Notes under the pieces: model-generated
What the model was told of the DNA's origin: nothing
The model's input: only the letters and a program-made list of their open reading frames with translations
Databases searched by the model: none
DNA from: Nectonema munidae
Taxonomy: Eukaryota > Nematomorpha > Nectonematoida > Nectonematidae
Direction: 5' to 3'
DNA: 64,000 nt
Assembly: GCA_030549495.1 (NCBI GenBank)
Contig: JAUIRK010000855.1
Coordinates: 320,001 to 384,000, forward strand
In this document: positions 52,920 to 64,000 of the stretch, piece by piece
How the letters are laid out: the number at the start of each line of letters is the position of its first letter
Position numbering within the stretch: the first letter of the stretch is position 1
Position numbers and translations under genes: made by a program

Positions 52920-53779
52920 TAATAATATTCCTGGATAGCTCAAAAACCGCAAACAAAACTTTCTATGCTTTTGCACTATTCAAAGGCCCTTCTCCCTTCC
53001 CTGTTTACTCAAAAACGTCTGCCATTGATCCCTATCTTCCAATATATAGTGGTGAATGCTATGCCCTTCTACATGCTTGCGATTACATAAGCCAAAATAA
53101 GTTTTCCTTTAGACATTACAACAAACTACACTTCTTTACAGACTCACAAAACATCATCAAAGACCTAAGCCTCAAACACAACATCCCATTCTTAACATAC
53201 ACCCTTGTTTCTAAACTCATCTACTTATCAAATTACTTTGAAATACATCTCTACTGGTGCCCAGCTCACTCAAACATTCTAGAAAACACTTATATAGATA
53301 AGCTAGCTAAAAAAGTACCCCCAAACACACCTTACATTCCGATTACCTCATTTCCCCTAGAAACCTATACCCCTCTACTTAGATCTAACACTCAATACCT
53401 TAGACAAGAACTCATCCAATCCTCACCCTCCATTTTCTTCCAACATATAAATAATCCAAACCAAACTCTTGACATTTGGTCAAAAATGAAATTCTTCCAA
53501 CCACGACCGCTGGTCAGATGGCTAATCGGACTCTGCCCCTGCAACTTCTATCTTTACCGTATTAAAAAATCACCAAGCCATCTATGTAGATTCAACTGCA
53601 ATCAACAAAAAACCCCTCAATATCTTCTACTTTCCTGCTGCCACTACAACCACCCAAGAACTTCATTTCTTTCACTATTTGTCAAAACTCTCAATCGCAC
53701 ACCATCTAATTTCTTCGAACTACTTTTATACCCGAACCTTCTCCATGCCCTAAACTCTCTCATTATCTTCATAGAGTGA
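52920..53779 (+). pseudogene. LINE RNase H and C-terminal Cys/His domain
   Basis: IIFLDSSKT (Asp), SGECYALLHACDYI (Glu), HFFTDSQNIIKDLSLKH (Asp) and LYWCPAHSNILENTYIDKLA (His and Asp) give a full RNase H1-like catalytic set. A downstream frame (53486-53779) has RPLVRWLIGLCPCNFYLYRI and the CRFNC...CCHYNHPR metal-binding motif typical of R1/I ORF2 C-termini. Confidence 0.85.
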
Positions 53780-54113
53780 AACTTGCAATCTTCGAACCTA
53801 GAGACTTCTTATACTACATAAACTCACATTAAAAAAAAAAAATCTACAAAAATAACTACACTATTTTCTTTTATTTAAGACCTATATACTTTAACACCCA
53901 CCGACTACCTTTGCTCAATCAATCATCAACTACCACCTCAAAAATCCAGCATTCTACACTTCAAACACCCTCAACAACTAACCAATTTCTCCAAAGTCCC
54001 TCTTTCCTAATCAATTCACAAGCCAAATCAATACACTTCTTTCGAACTTCAACTTTATACCTCAAGCATTTCGCAAGCATATGGAGAAGTCCGATAGTGC
54101 TTAGATATTTCTT

Positions 54114-54135
54114 CCTACCTACCTACCTACCTACC
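54114..54135 (+). repeat. (CTAC)n microsatellite at the LINE 3' end
   Basis: Five to six CTAC units shortly before AATAAAAG. Probably part of the LINE tail. Confidence 0.8.
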
Positions 54136-54661
54136 TACCAGATGTCATGAATAAAAGTTTTACTTATTTACCTAATATTTTTATTTATTACTTCTAACTT
54201 CAAATTTATTTGATCAAAATTCATATCTTTTTTTAACAAACTTCTATAATAGAAATAACAAATTGGAAACACTAGCTTTTGAGATTTCTCGTGTTTTATT
54301 TCCGTCAACCAACTCTTGAAGTGTTAATTATATTATTAATATCAACATCCACTCCATTAATATGGAAATTATTAAAATTAGTCTTTTCTTCAGAATTCAT
54401 GTATGAAAACAAAATGGAATTCAAATGAGCGCCTTATCGTAGAAGCACGAATTAAAAATAAAGCAACGCATTTGCAGTGTTAGCTCAGCATCTTTTTCTT
54501 TGGTTGAAGGAGTGCCATAATTTTGTTGAAAATAAATATATTATACCAAAAATATAGAAATTATAACAATTATTTTTATTAAAAATAGATTTGTATTCTA
54601 TATACTGTATTTCTTTAATTTTTAATTAATTTTTATACTGCACTATTTAACAAATTTTTTA

Positions 54662-54784
54662 ATGCCTACCGTTAAGCATACAGTTACTACAGTGACTACC
54701 ACATCTCGTGGGGGACACTCAAGTTCTAATTTAAATTTTCTTTATATATCAACCCTTCCTGGAATTTTGAAAATTGTTGAAATA
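54662..54784 (+). CDS. MARVEL protein exon 1
   Basis: ATG at 54662 in context TTTAATGCC. 41 codons end VEI|GTAATT. The Thr/Val-rich N-tail precedes the first membrane segment, which begins at STLPGILKIVEI. Confidence 0.7.
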
Positions 54785-55403
54785 GTAATTTAATTTGTTT
54801 GTAATTTAATATTAATTTTATATTTACCTCATTAATTTTAATCCAACTAAGCAAACGAATATATTTCAAATTTTAATTATCTACTATAATATCAACTTTT
54901 TAAAAATCATAAATTTTATAAACTATTAAAATAATATCGAAAAAATGTTTTAAAAGCTTTTTCGATAATATATAAATGATATTTAGAAGTAAATAAACAG
55001 TAATTCATAAAATTATTTTTATAAAAACTAAAAATATTAAGAAATAGAAATTTTTATGACATGGAATATTAGTATTTTTAATGTTCAAGTGCGTCTTTGT
55101 GAATCTCATTTGCTTACTACTTATAATTCCATCCTAAGCTTTAATTATCAGTTACTGATTTTTACTCTTATTTTATGTTATCATCATATATTGGTCATCT
55201 AGGTTAATAATTTTCTTGTTTTATAGATATTTGGTTGTATAGCAATTACACTTGCAACATATGGAACGCATTTTCGATATAGGCCTCCACAAATTGATTT
55301 TTTCCTGTTTGTTACATCTTTTTGCCTTATCATAACACTCTTCTTTTTATTGTTATGGATTTTAACTCTCTACCGCGTTCTTCTTCTTCCCTGGAATTCC
55401 TTG
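54662..55403 (+). CDS. MARVEL-domain membrane protein (singles-bar/CKLF-like), first two coding exons
   Basis: A small four-span membrane protein is predicted. MARVEL proteins act in vesicle trafficking and membrane apposition. Exon 1 (54662-54784) encodes MPTVKHTVTTVTTTSRGG, then FLYISTLPGILKIVEI. Exon 2 (55227-55403, acceptor TTTATAG, donor GTATTT) encodes IFGCIAITLATYG, FRYRPPQIDFFLFVTSF, then LIITLFFLLLWILTLYRVLL and PWNSL. The Thr-rich N-tail followed by L(P)GILK(I/L)VE and two or three hydrophobic segments is typical of arthropod MARVEL proteins. Both introns are phase 0 and the joined frame is open for 100 codons. The remaining exon(s), with the last membrane spans, were not found and may lie beyond the window. 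Confidence 0.7.
55227..55403 (+). CDS. MARVEL protein exon 2
   Basis: 177 nt, exactly 59 codons, flanked by TTTATAG and GTATTT. It carries the end of the first hydrophobic span, a polar loop RYRPPQ and the second and third spans (FFLFVTSFCLIITLFFLLLW). It stands out from the surrounding AT-rich non-coding DNA by its uninterrupted frame and splice sites. Confidence 0.75.
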
Positions 55404-58400
55404 GTATTTTTATTTTTAAATTTTGAATTAAAATTCTAATTCGTAAAATTGAAAATTTTTATACAATTATGTGCGTATCATGAAATGAATATCTTTTTCT
55501 AAATTAATCGTTACACAAATTTTATACATATAACATGTTTTACCTTTACTTTAAAAGTATATTATTAACATTTTCAATGAAGTTTTAAACTCGATACTTT
55601 ATAGAATTTTTGAATGATCTAATATTGATTTATAACTTTTTTAGTCTTATAATGTCATGGTAGATCCTTAGCGTGTTTAGAATTTTCTAAGAGGGTGTCA
55701 ACAAATTATTTTGTGGGAAAGTTTTTTTGGAAATTAAAAAAAGTATTTTCTGCTAACTTTCTCACTGTTAGATACAAAGAAATATAACAAAATAATTTTA
55801 TATCAATTTTGAAAAATTTAACTTTGAGTCGTGCGAATTTAGAATTTTATTTATCTGGATCATTATATTGAGAATATTTTGTGCTAAAATGTTTTTTGAC
55901 AATCTAACTCAACTAGTTAATGTTAACTTGATATATTTTACGTTGAAAATGCGCCAAAATGCTACGTATCATATTTTGATCCCTCTTTTGCGTTGACATG
56001 AAAGCTTTAACGTTTTTGGGCTGACTGTTTGTTGACACTTTTCTCGATTAGCTCGACTGTTTTCGCTAGTTTCTCCAATTTTCAACAACACCACGCTTTA
56101 GCATCTTTCATTTTAAGAAGTTGATAGAGAAAAAGAAATGAAAATGTGAGTAGATTAATGATTATTCCTCTTGTTCACACATTTGTGTCTGACAACACGC
56201 GCAGCAGTGCGCGGTATCTGTGAATTTAAATGCTCACTTCACTTCTTTATCTCGTAAGCATATCAAAATGGCATTTGCGAGTGCAAATTTAAATACATCT
56301 TTGAATTAACAGGGATGAAAATGTGAATTATGCTTAAACCAGTTTCTACATGCAGATGCTTTCAACAAGATGTGTCTGTTATTATGTTGTGGTTAATAAT
56401 ACGATGAAGATTTGGGAGAAAATCAAAATTAAGAATATCAAGTTGATCTATTTTTTGTCTTCCTCTTCTATTTATTGAAGGGGCAAGACACTCATGAGGT
56501 TTCCAAAACCGATCATCGGCTTTTTTTCCGCCAAATACTAATGTTAAACAATCAGATCTCGTGTTCGTTTTAACAAGTTCTATGTTTGCACCAGGGTTGT
56601 GGGGTCTGAGTTGTAGGTTGTAATTCGGAGTCCGTGTGTTATTAAATTTAAGAGTCTGAGTGCGATTTTTTAAGTATGAAAAATAATCTTTTTAAATATT
56701 ATAAATAATGAAAAAGAAGTTTAAATTTTTCAATCTCCAAGTCAGAAGTAGGAGTGGGTTAGAATCAGCGGTGCATAAATTATGGCCAAGTTTAGTAGGG
56801 CGTAGAAATTTTTTTAGTAGCACATACATAAGCTTTGCCATGCATCGTTAGAGTGTTCCTAAATGAAAAAGTGTAACTCATGATTTTTAACCATTTTTTT
56901 CATTAGATATGGAGTCGAGGTTTTCACTTATTTTTGTATTGAATTATGGCAGACTATTTGTTATATGTTGAGATTTTTTATAGATGAACAAGATGCAAAT
57001 GAATTTGAAAAAAATTAAAAAAATAGACAAGATTTACATTAATTTTCTCATGACTTGAATCAAATACATTTGTATTTAAATAGGAATTTAATGTATATGC
57101 ATTGTTGGATTCCCGATCAAAAGTCTTAGCATTTGTAGTTGACTTAAAAATCACTGTTTTATCCAGCTCTAATCCTAGTAGATCAGGTGCTTTACGAATC
57201 TTTGATGCATATCTAATACATCAAATGTTATCGACATATGCATCTCCTTAACTTCTGATTTTTGTTTTGGCAAGGTTAATCTCTCTAGTCTTCTCTATTT
57301 TAGCCGTATATTTATCGTTTGATTTTTTAGTTTAAAATTTCATTCTCTGCACAACCTTTCTATTTCCTTTCCTATACATTTTTTCTACTTTTTTACCTTT
57401 AGTAATTTGTGTAGGTAATGATGCCCCATTCAGACTCCTATAATGTGTCTTGTATTACGTCTCACTTATTGAAATCATTAGACGCTCTTTATACACGTCC
57501 ATGGAGATTGCAAGCCATATGATTGGCAGTCGTAAAAAAATTGAACCAAATACCTCTGAAGGCTAACAATTAACCTCTTAGCACATCGCATGACTTAAAT
57601 TTGTGCGTGTTTCATCAAAAATGAGGAGAATGCGAAACGAAATATAAATATGGCGGTTTAATATCCGTATGTTTTTCACGTAAATATTGAAAATCGTTAC
57701 AGAGATGAATTTCGCAAAGTTTTAATGTTGCATTTATCATGTGACGATTTAACGCTTACATTCTTTATTTAAATTCAATTGATTGGTGCAACTGTGACCT
57801 TACTCGGATACGCTCACATCTCAAGCCTTCCTTTCTTTCTTCTTCCTTGAATCACTGCAGAGATTCAGCTACTGGAACTGGTCCTACTTAAAAGTTACTA
57901 GATAAGCTGCATATTCTTATAAAACTTCTTAACGTGGACTGAGTACTGCAAAACTCGGTTCTTTTTATTCCTATTGTGCAGGAGACAGCTTTAAGACTTC
58001 GCTTGGAAGTGTTTTTGGAGAGATGTCAATCTGAAGGATTTCCAAGGTTTCTCTGTAAATCAGTGTTATGAAAATCATGAATTATCTAAGATTTGTAGAA
58101 AATAATGCATCTCTCTCATTGCATTAGAATATTTAGTAACGGTGTTCCCTTCATCAACCTTGAAAATTGTGACTCTAAGAAACTAAAATTGAATTCAAAA
58201 GAGGTAGCAGTTGCAATTTGACAAATCCTTTTATCTTTGCATATTATTTTTTTATTGTCTTTTGCCTTATTGCATCCAAACGAAGAATAATCTTACGCAA
58301 GTGGAGAGCAGGGATGGGCTAGGATTGGCAGCCGTAACAGGGAAAATATCTATATTCAGCCAGAACTCTGTAATCCGCGAACTTTGCTTGCTATCTCGAT

Positions 58401-58890
58401 AAAATTCATGAATAGGAAATTGAATTTTATCCCGAAATTCACCATCTACAATAATATTAAGATTATAAGAGTCAAATTCATGTTTGAAAATTCAACGTAT
58501 CACAGTTATAAAAAAATATTTATTTTTTTAGTAAGTTGATTTTTGAATCATGTGAAAATGATTCCATTTTAAAATAGAAACACCTTTGTAATTTCTACTC
58601 AAGCTAAGAAAAGGTAGGAAATGATTTTGTATCTTCCTTCTATCTATCATATGCATTGATCGAGTTATAATTCGCAACTCCAAAAAATACTCAGGAAGGA
58701 ATCGCGAAAGAAAAATGTGCGATAAATATAAATACGTTCTTTTATGAATAAAACAAAACTTGTTGGAGTGGATTCACTATATATTGAGGTTTAACAAACA
58801 TTTTGAAGACAGAAATGGGGCTTTGTGAAAAAATGAAAACCCATAAAGCAAGAAATTTGCCATTTTAAAATTGAAAGCCAAACTAAGAAA
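55404..58890. other. Probable MARVEL-gene intron or intergenic DNA; no further exon found
   Basis: I searched for the last MARVEL spans and found none. A possible acceptor followed by an open stretch at about 57979-58050 (TALRLRLEVFLERCQSEGF) has no link to MARVEL. A GCAGGGATGGGCTA motif at about 58308 resembles a hAT terminus but has no partner. Confidence 0.4.
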
Positions 58891-59084
58891 TATTTTTTGT
58901 TAACGTTTGAAGTCCTTCCTTCAAAAAGCAAAGATCTGCCGATATCGTTTCATTCCTTCGGAGTTTTTTTCTTTTTGAAAGGAGATCTTTTTTACGCTTC
59001 TTGTATTCTTTTTTTTCACGTTTGGATTATTATCAATTCTTCTGATTCTGCTTCAAGTCAGATCTCTCGATGTCCTAATTTCGT

Positions 59085-60215
59085 GTCTAATTCTCCTTTG
59101 TACTTTGCCATTTATACCGCTTTCAGCTTGGGCTCTTCATCCTAGATCCTTCCTTGGTAGCTCCACCTTCATCAGGAATTCATTCTATCGACCCTTTCTC
59201 GAAGGAATCTCGCTTGGAGATGCATAGAATTTACGCCATCTCATAATCCTCCTATCAAGAGAATGTTTGCGATGGTCTTAGACCTCTTTAATCATGCTCA
59301 GCTCATGTCTTAATTCTTAACCAGTTCTTCTTCAAATACTGCAAGTAATCTTCTTCCTTGTGAAATCACATCCCTTCTCTCTGATTGTAGCACTCTTTTT
59401 ACAAAGTAAAAGATGTTGGAGGTTTTATCCTGCTTCAATTCCCAAAACGAATCACTAGGGACGAAAAATATTGACAATTTTTTACAGATGATGTCGACCA
59501 AAAAATTAAAAAATTGGCTTTAAAAATGATGAAAATTTATTGTTTTTGCACATTTAGGTTAACATTAAGTATTTCATGATGCCTGTAATTCCGAATTTAT
59601 ATTCACAAGCATTTTCACCATTAAAATTTTGCTTTTTTTGGTATTTTGATAAGCATTAAAAACTTACTTCCACTTCCACTACTGTTGGTTGACTCTTTTC
59701 ATACTGAAGGATATGAAAAAGAATTTATTTTATCCTTTTTATTCCTACTTTCAACTTTTTTCCATATTTTCCAATTTTGTAACATTCAATCGTGTAACAT
59801 CGTTGCATCGCGTTTATTTCGCATTTTTAAGAAATACATCTACAGATCTGAAACTTCTTTCAAATCCTAATGTAGAGAGAGAAAACCAAGAGTGCTTTTT
59901 TCCTTATTAACAATTAAATCTCTCAAAAATTTTAAAACAATTTATCTTTCTTCTTTGAACTTACCAACGTGCTGATTCTAGGCAACAACCCCATCTATTG
60001 CAAATGGCTTCCATTTTAATCCAATTTTTCAAACACTTTTTGCTCTTGCTCATTATTCATTATCAACATTTTGAGGGCCGTTCTTTAAGCAAACCTCCTT
60101 TATTCAATGGCGATTTGAAAAGCTACTTCTCCCCAATACCCATCGTCAACTTGGATTTACACGATGAAATTATCTTGACAGTGGCTATATCTCCACATAT
60201 CGGGATTTTTTAGAG
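59085..60215 (+). repeat. Unidentified dispersed repeat, copy 3
   Basis: 59100-59230 has the least decayed version of the shared segment: CTTTGCCATTTATACC, CTTGGTAGCTCCACCTTCAT, TTCTCGAAGGAATCTCGCTT. 60160-60195 has GAAATTATCTTGACAGTGGC, matched in copies 1 and 2. The spacing between the two blocks is larger than in the other copies, so an insertion is likely. Local open frames on both strands are not conserved with the other copies. Confidence 0.5.
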
Positions 60216-62189
60216 TAAGTTGTTCGCCTCAGATTTCTCTTTCATGCTAGTTGATTGGATATATTCTTGCCCATGATTAAGATTTACTGGTTCCAATGTC
60301 GCCATCATGAACATTCGCATGTCCACTGTCCAAATCTTTTAGGACTATATCTCCTCATAGCTAATTGGAAAACGGTAGATCTTTCATGTCGAAAGGACGC
60401 CTATCTTCTTAACTCTAACCTCATTCTCATATGGTTTGAGGGGTAACTAAAACATATGGATAAAAGTATGTGAATACTTCCTGCTGTCATTTCCTAAAAT
60501 GGGGAGCTCCATTTTTTCACTAAAGTTTTTTAATTACCCATCGATGTCAAAAAGTGTCTATCAAAATGAAAGATTAAATTAGATTAGGGACAGTTTATAA
60601 CTTAGCGTCTATAATAGATACATTCTTGAAAATGTATAATGATTCAGTTTTGAACGCATAACACACTTATATCTACTTGGTAGAAAATATCAATTGTAAA
60701 AATGCCTGAAAGTGTGAAGGGAAGGATGATGGATGCAATGGATCATTTCTTTCAAAATTTTTATCATAGATTGGCTTTATAATACAAAACAAAATTCTTT
60801 AGCTTATACTAAGTAATGATTACACATACTTTCTTCTCTGAAGTATAGAATCTCGTACTTTTGTAGAGCAGTCAAAATTTTGGCAAAAAGGTAGAAATCA
60901 CATCTCGAAAATATGAAAAAGTGGATGAACTTAAGCGTGCAGAAAAATACAAACGCATCATGAAAAGTTTTCGGAGATGAGTTTCAGAAAGGAGAGGAAG
61001 GGCGCGGAAGCAACGAGAAAAAGAAAAAGAGAACGCATGATCAAGGGAAAAGGCGTTTAACGCATTTAAGACCAAGCAAAGCAGACGACTTTAGTAATTT
61101 CTTTTTAATTCCATTTAAAGTAGGAATTCGTCTGTGTTCCTTTCGAGAACATTGGTCGTAAATGGGTTATTAAAAGGATCTTTCTTAGCTGAGCCTTTTG
61201 TCTGATCCTTTTCTCTTTAAACTTTTCTCTTTCCTTACGCAATCCTGAATTAGAAGAGATAATGAAATTCAAGTTTTTCCTTCTCCCGACCTGAAAGTGT
61301 GCGTGTGAAATATCCTCTTTTCTGAAAATGTTGATTATCTTTTAACTCAATTCTAAATCTTAAGGTGATCAAAGAAATTCTCTATATTTTTATACTTGAA
61401 AAAATCATTTTATTTTGGAAAAGTGGTTTCATTAACCAGAGGTTTTCTCTTTACCATAGATCTCGAGAAAGAATCGAGTAGGTTTTGACACAGGAAGTCG
61501 TGAATGAACCATTTTGGATCATGCTACATTCGCTATGGGTTCGCCACAATCTCTATTTTCCTTCTTCCTGCTAAGATCTTACGTGTAGAATTGGCCATTT
61601 CTGATTGTTTATATCATGTACTCGAACAACAATAATCATCTGTGATATTTCCTTTCAGTTTTGGCTATTTCTTATTTTTTTAAATTATTCTTGCATTTCT
61701 TGCTGACGTAAATGATGTATGATTATTAAGTAAGGCCAAGATATCGATTAACAAGTTTGGCTAATTCAAACTGAAGCTTAAAAAATTAACCTGAAAAATT
61801 CAAAGCGCTCCACTGCGGCCTCTTTCCCACATTGGCAACCACCGCTTTAAAAGATGACATGAGACATGGAAAGAGTTAGAAGTGTCCAGTAAAGCAGCTT
61901 TTACTCTTTATAATACACTTTGAATCATGGAACCGACTTTGCGCTCAACATTTCTATCAGAGCATAAAACAACAGCTTCGTTGATCGGAATACGCGCTTT
62001 TTAGCATGCGTCAGCCATGTCACGTCAAAACTAGTGATGGTAATAAGTCCCTTAAATCCTCCCTAACCGATCGATTAAATGGCTAATTTTGGGGAAATTT
62101 TAAATCTGTAGATATATTATTTTTATATACAGTACAATGATTATTTGTTTAGATAAATGCAATTTTTTTCTAAAAATGTTTACTTTTTG
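60216..62189. other. Stretch with no assigned gene
   Basis: AT-rich DNA without a domain, splice-supported frame or inverted-repeat pair that I can support. A CTAGTGATGGTAATAAG motif at about 62031 resembles a hAT-type tip and may be the 3' end of the hAT remnant that follows. Confidence 0.4.
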
Positions 62190-62770
62190 AAATATAGTTT
62201 CAAAATATAAGGAGCATATCAATAGTCTCACGAGATAAAGTACTCCTTAACTTGGTAATAAACTTATCAGCAGCAGAGAAGACCCTTTCAGCTTGCACAC
62301 TTGTTAGCTTTATTCTACACAGAGCTTGATACAACAATTCCAAATGATTTCCACGTTCTTTCTGTCATTCCAAAAATTTGAACTCACCTTCTATATCCAA
62401 TTTTCTTGGATTGTGAAACGCGTCATTATTTCCATTTCTTCCAAATATTCTACGTAGCAGTCTTCAGTTAACTTTTTTTTTGTTTTATCTTCTTTACGTC
62501 TCGCGATCTAGCCCCAAATTTATATTTTTGCTTCACTATTTCGTGTAGCATATCATTTTTAACTGGTGACATTCTAAAGAGTACAATTCCTCCTTATTTT
62601 TCCATTACAACTAAATAGTCTTCACTTATCTTCATCGGTGAAGAATTAGTTTTTAGTGCAAACTCGAAAAATTTGATGAAACTACTACGTCACCTGAATC
62701 ATATTCTATATCTTCATTTGAAAATGAATCCTGCTTCTGAACTCTTTTTTATTGTATAAAACGGTTCAAT
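62190..62770 (-). pseudogene. hAT transposase C-terminal remnant (third hAT type)
   Basis: The minus strand reads AFHNPRKLDIEGEFKFLE, then GNHLELLYQALCRIKLTSVQ, then ERVFSAADKFITKLRSTLSR and ETIDMLLIF with a stop. This is the hAT dimerisation motif (P.SVP.ERVFS.AG.I.TK.RS.LS.E.ID.L.FL), with A-D in place of A-G. Upstream the frame is broken and fades out near 62770. It is unrelated in detail to the other two hAT groups here. Confidence 0.8.
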
Positions 62771-63023
62771 GTAAATTGCCCCACCCTCCTTCCCTCGAAA
62801 ATTCCACCATATGAAATTTCCTTCTCCAAATCATTCACCCCACCGTTGTTTGCTAAAAGTTAAAGAGTCGTTGTTTGCTTAAAAAAATCAAAGTGAAACC
62901 CATATAATTCAAAGGATTTTCCATTAGCTCTAGTTGCTTCTTTTTAAATCATTCAAATTTATATATTTAAATATATTCTTCTTCTTTTGCACCGATGTCT
63001 CTTTCATTCATTCATCCCTCATC

Positions 63024-63158
63024 GAAAGGAAGAAGAGAGTGAGTTTCAGTGAAAATTACATATATGAGAGGCACAAAGGCAATGTGAATAAAACAAGAAC
63101 TTATTGGCGATGTGAAAGATCCTACTCCAAAATTAATCATATTTTTTTAAATGATTAA
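63024..63158 (+). pseudogene. FLYWCH-type zinc finger fragment
   Basis: The frame reads RVSFSENYIYERHKGNVNKT and then RTYWRCERSYSK before losing similarity. The F-x-x-x-Y-x-Y...YWRC core matches FLYWCH fingers, but the second Cys and the His block are absent. FLYWCH domains in arthropods often come from MULE-type transposases, which may be the source here. Confidence 0.5.
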
Positions 63159-63641
63159 ATTTCTTAAATATATCTGAAGCAGTATTCCTATCAATTGATT
63201 TCTTTGCCAAAAATTGCTATATTGTTTTGATTTTCTAAGGAAACGAAGCTTGATGTAGAAGTTCCAGCACATTTAAGTATTTTGTATTTTGTTGCATTTC
63301 ATTCACTCTCTTTCATCTTTTTCCTTTTTTACAAAACACTGCCACAGCGCAAATCGCTTTACACTTCAAGCGGCGATATACTATGAATTAAGGAATTCAC
63401 TTTTTTAGAAGAGAACATGAAATGGATAGATTTTAAAAATTAGGTTTTTATATTAAAATGCGTGACAATTGAGGAATGTATGTGTGCTTGCGTGTTTCTT
63501 TTTTTGATGCATTGCATGTGTGTGAGAATACTGAATACCATATCCTCCTCCATATATCTTTTCTATAAGATCGTCAAGAGGAATTTCAATTTCTCATTTT
63601 CCTTAAAACCCATGAATCACGCATCTCTTCTATTTATATTA

Positions 63642-64000
63642 CACTGGCGGATTTAAAGGGGGTGGAACCGGCGTACGCCCCCCCCCCCCCTAAAATTGCA
63701 TTGCCAATTGCTTGAAAATTTTTCTTGATCTAATTCTTTTCGTAGAACTCAAATATTATGATGATTTCTGCAACTCCTTTTTTAGATCCAATCTTTCTCT
63801 AAAGTGAGAAGCCCTAAAAAGTTTTTTATGTTTCAATCGTAGTTAAGTGTGTCACTTATTAATTTTATATTATCCAATTTTTTTGTAAATTTATTGTTCA
63901 AACACATCAAGTTTTAGCACATCAATTCACTTCGCAGTTCAATGAATGAGGATCGTTTCAATGCTCTCGTTCGTCTTTTTGTTTTAAAATTGTTGATAAA
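63642..64000 (+). mobile_element. Internally deleted hAT element (P52rIPK-like), copy B, cut by the window end
   Basis: Begins CACTGGCGGATTTAAAGGGG and a 13-C tract, and stays nearly identical to copy A (25723 on) for about 330 bp, including GAACCGGCGTACGCCC and the transposase C-terminal start MNEDRFNALV. Near 63980 it departs from copy A. The right end is outside the window. Confidence 0.85.

Larger units (their letters stand above)
49975..54150 (+). mobile_element. I/R1-like LINE, ORF2 nearly complete, G-poor coding strand
   Basis: The order of domains is endonuclease (50069-50650), reverse transcriptase (about 51340-52500), RNase H (about 52925-53330) and a C-terminal Cys/His motif (CRFNCNQ...YLLLSCCHYNH near 53585), then a 3' region ending in a CTAC microsatellite. 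RNase H after RT restricts it to the I-type group of non-LTR elements. No ORF1 lies upstream, so it is 5'-truncated or ORF1 is lost. The frames break several times. The plus strand is mostly A, C and T with very few G over about 4 kb, unlike its surroundings. Confidence 0.88.

Noticed and set aside
52920-53330. RNase H as evidence for a retrovirus or LTR element
   Set aside because: It lies directly after a non-LTR reverse transcriptase in the I/R1-like LINE; no LTRs, protease, integrase or gag were seen anywhere in the window.
57979-58050. Third exon of the MARVEL gene
   Set aside because: The translation (TALRLRLEVFLERCQSEGF) is charged and has no membrane span as the MARVEL C-terminal half needs.

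Overview
The window is AT-rich metazoan DNA with short exons, GT-AG introns and many decayed transposons. The host genes (JNK, a cytosolic sulfotransferase and a small MARVEL-type membrane protein) and the transposon mix (RTE, I/R1-like and CR1/L2-like LINEs, hAT, piggyBac and CACTA-like elements) suggest an arthropod. A crustacean such as a copepod is possible, but the sequence does not prove it. I saw no prokaryotic genes, CRISPR array, rRNA, convincing tRNA, or LTR retrovirus or Polinton copy.

Layout. 1-6.1 kb: the last four coding exons of a c-Jun N-terminal kinase gene (+ strand), with its 3' UTR and a LINE fragment in one intron. 7.2-10.2 kb: an RTE-type LINE (- strand). 10.28-13.10 kb: a 2.8 kb hAT element with intact inverted repeats and a perfect 8-bp target duplication. 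14.3-39.0 kb: one cytosolic sulfotransferase gene (- strand), six coding exons adding up to an uninterrupted 401-aa product. Its introns hold most of the other transposons: a piggyBac fossil, a CACTA-like element carrying a SAMD3-like gene, a palindromic MITE, hAT derivatives, a second CACTA-like copy with a transposase-like pseudogene, and a LINE tail. 41.1-43.4 kb: a minisatellite and a second piggyBac fossil. 47-49 kb and 59 kb: diverged copies of an unidentified repeat. 50.0-54.2 kb: a nearly full ORF2 of an I/R1-like LINE with a strikingly G-poor coding strand. 54.66-55.40 kb: the first two coding exons of a MARVEL-domain protein (+ strand), whose later exons I could not find. 62-64 kb: hAT and FLYWCH fragments and a truncated copy of the hAT derivative seen at 25.7 kb.

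Most notable points: (1) The sulfotransferase is intact across six exons except that intron 3 starts with AT instead of GT. (2) Two copies share a CACTGAGAGAA-like terminus. One holds a SAMD3-like gene between paired inverted ends with subterminal ATTAGTAA repeats. The other holds remains of a tnp2-like protein. Together they suggest a two-gene CACTA-like transposon family. (3) Three related hAT copies share a transposase C-terminus, and the two with both ends visible are flanked by 5-bp, not 8-bp, direct repeats.
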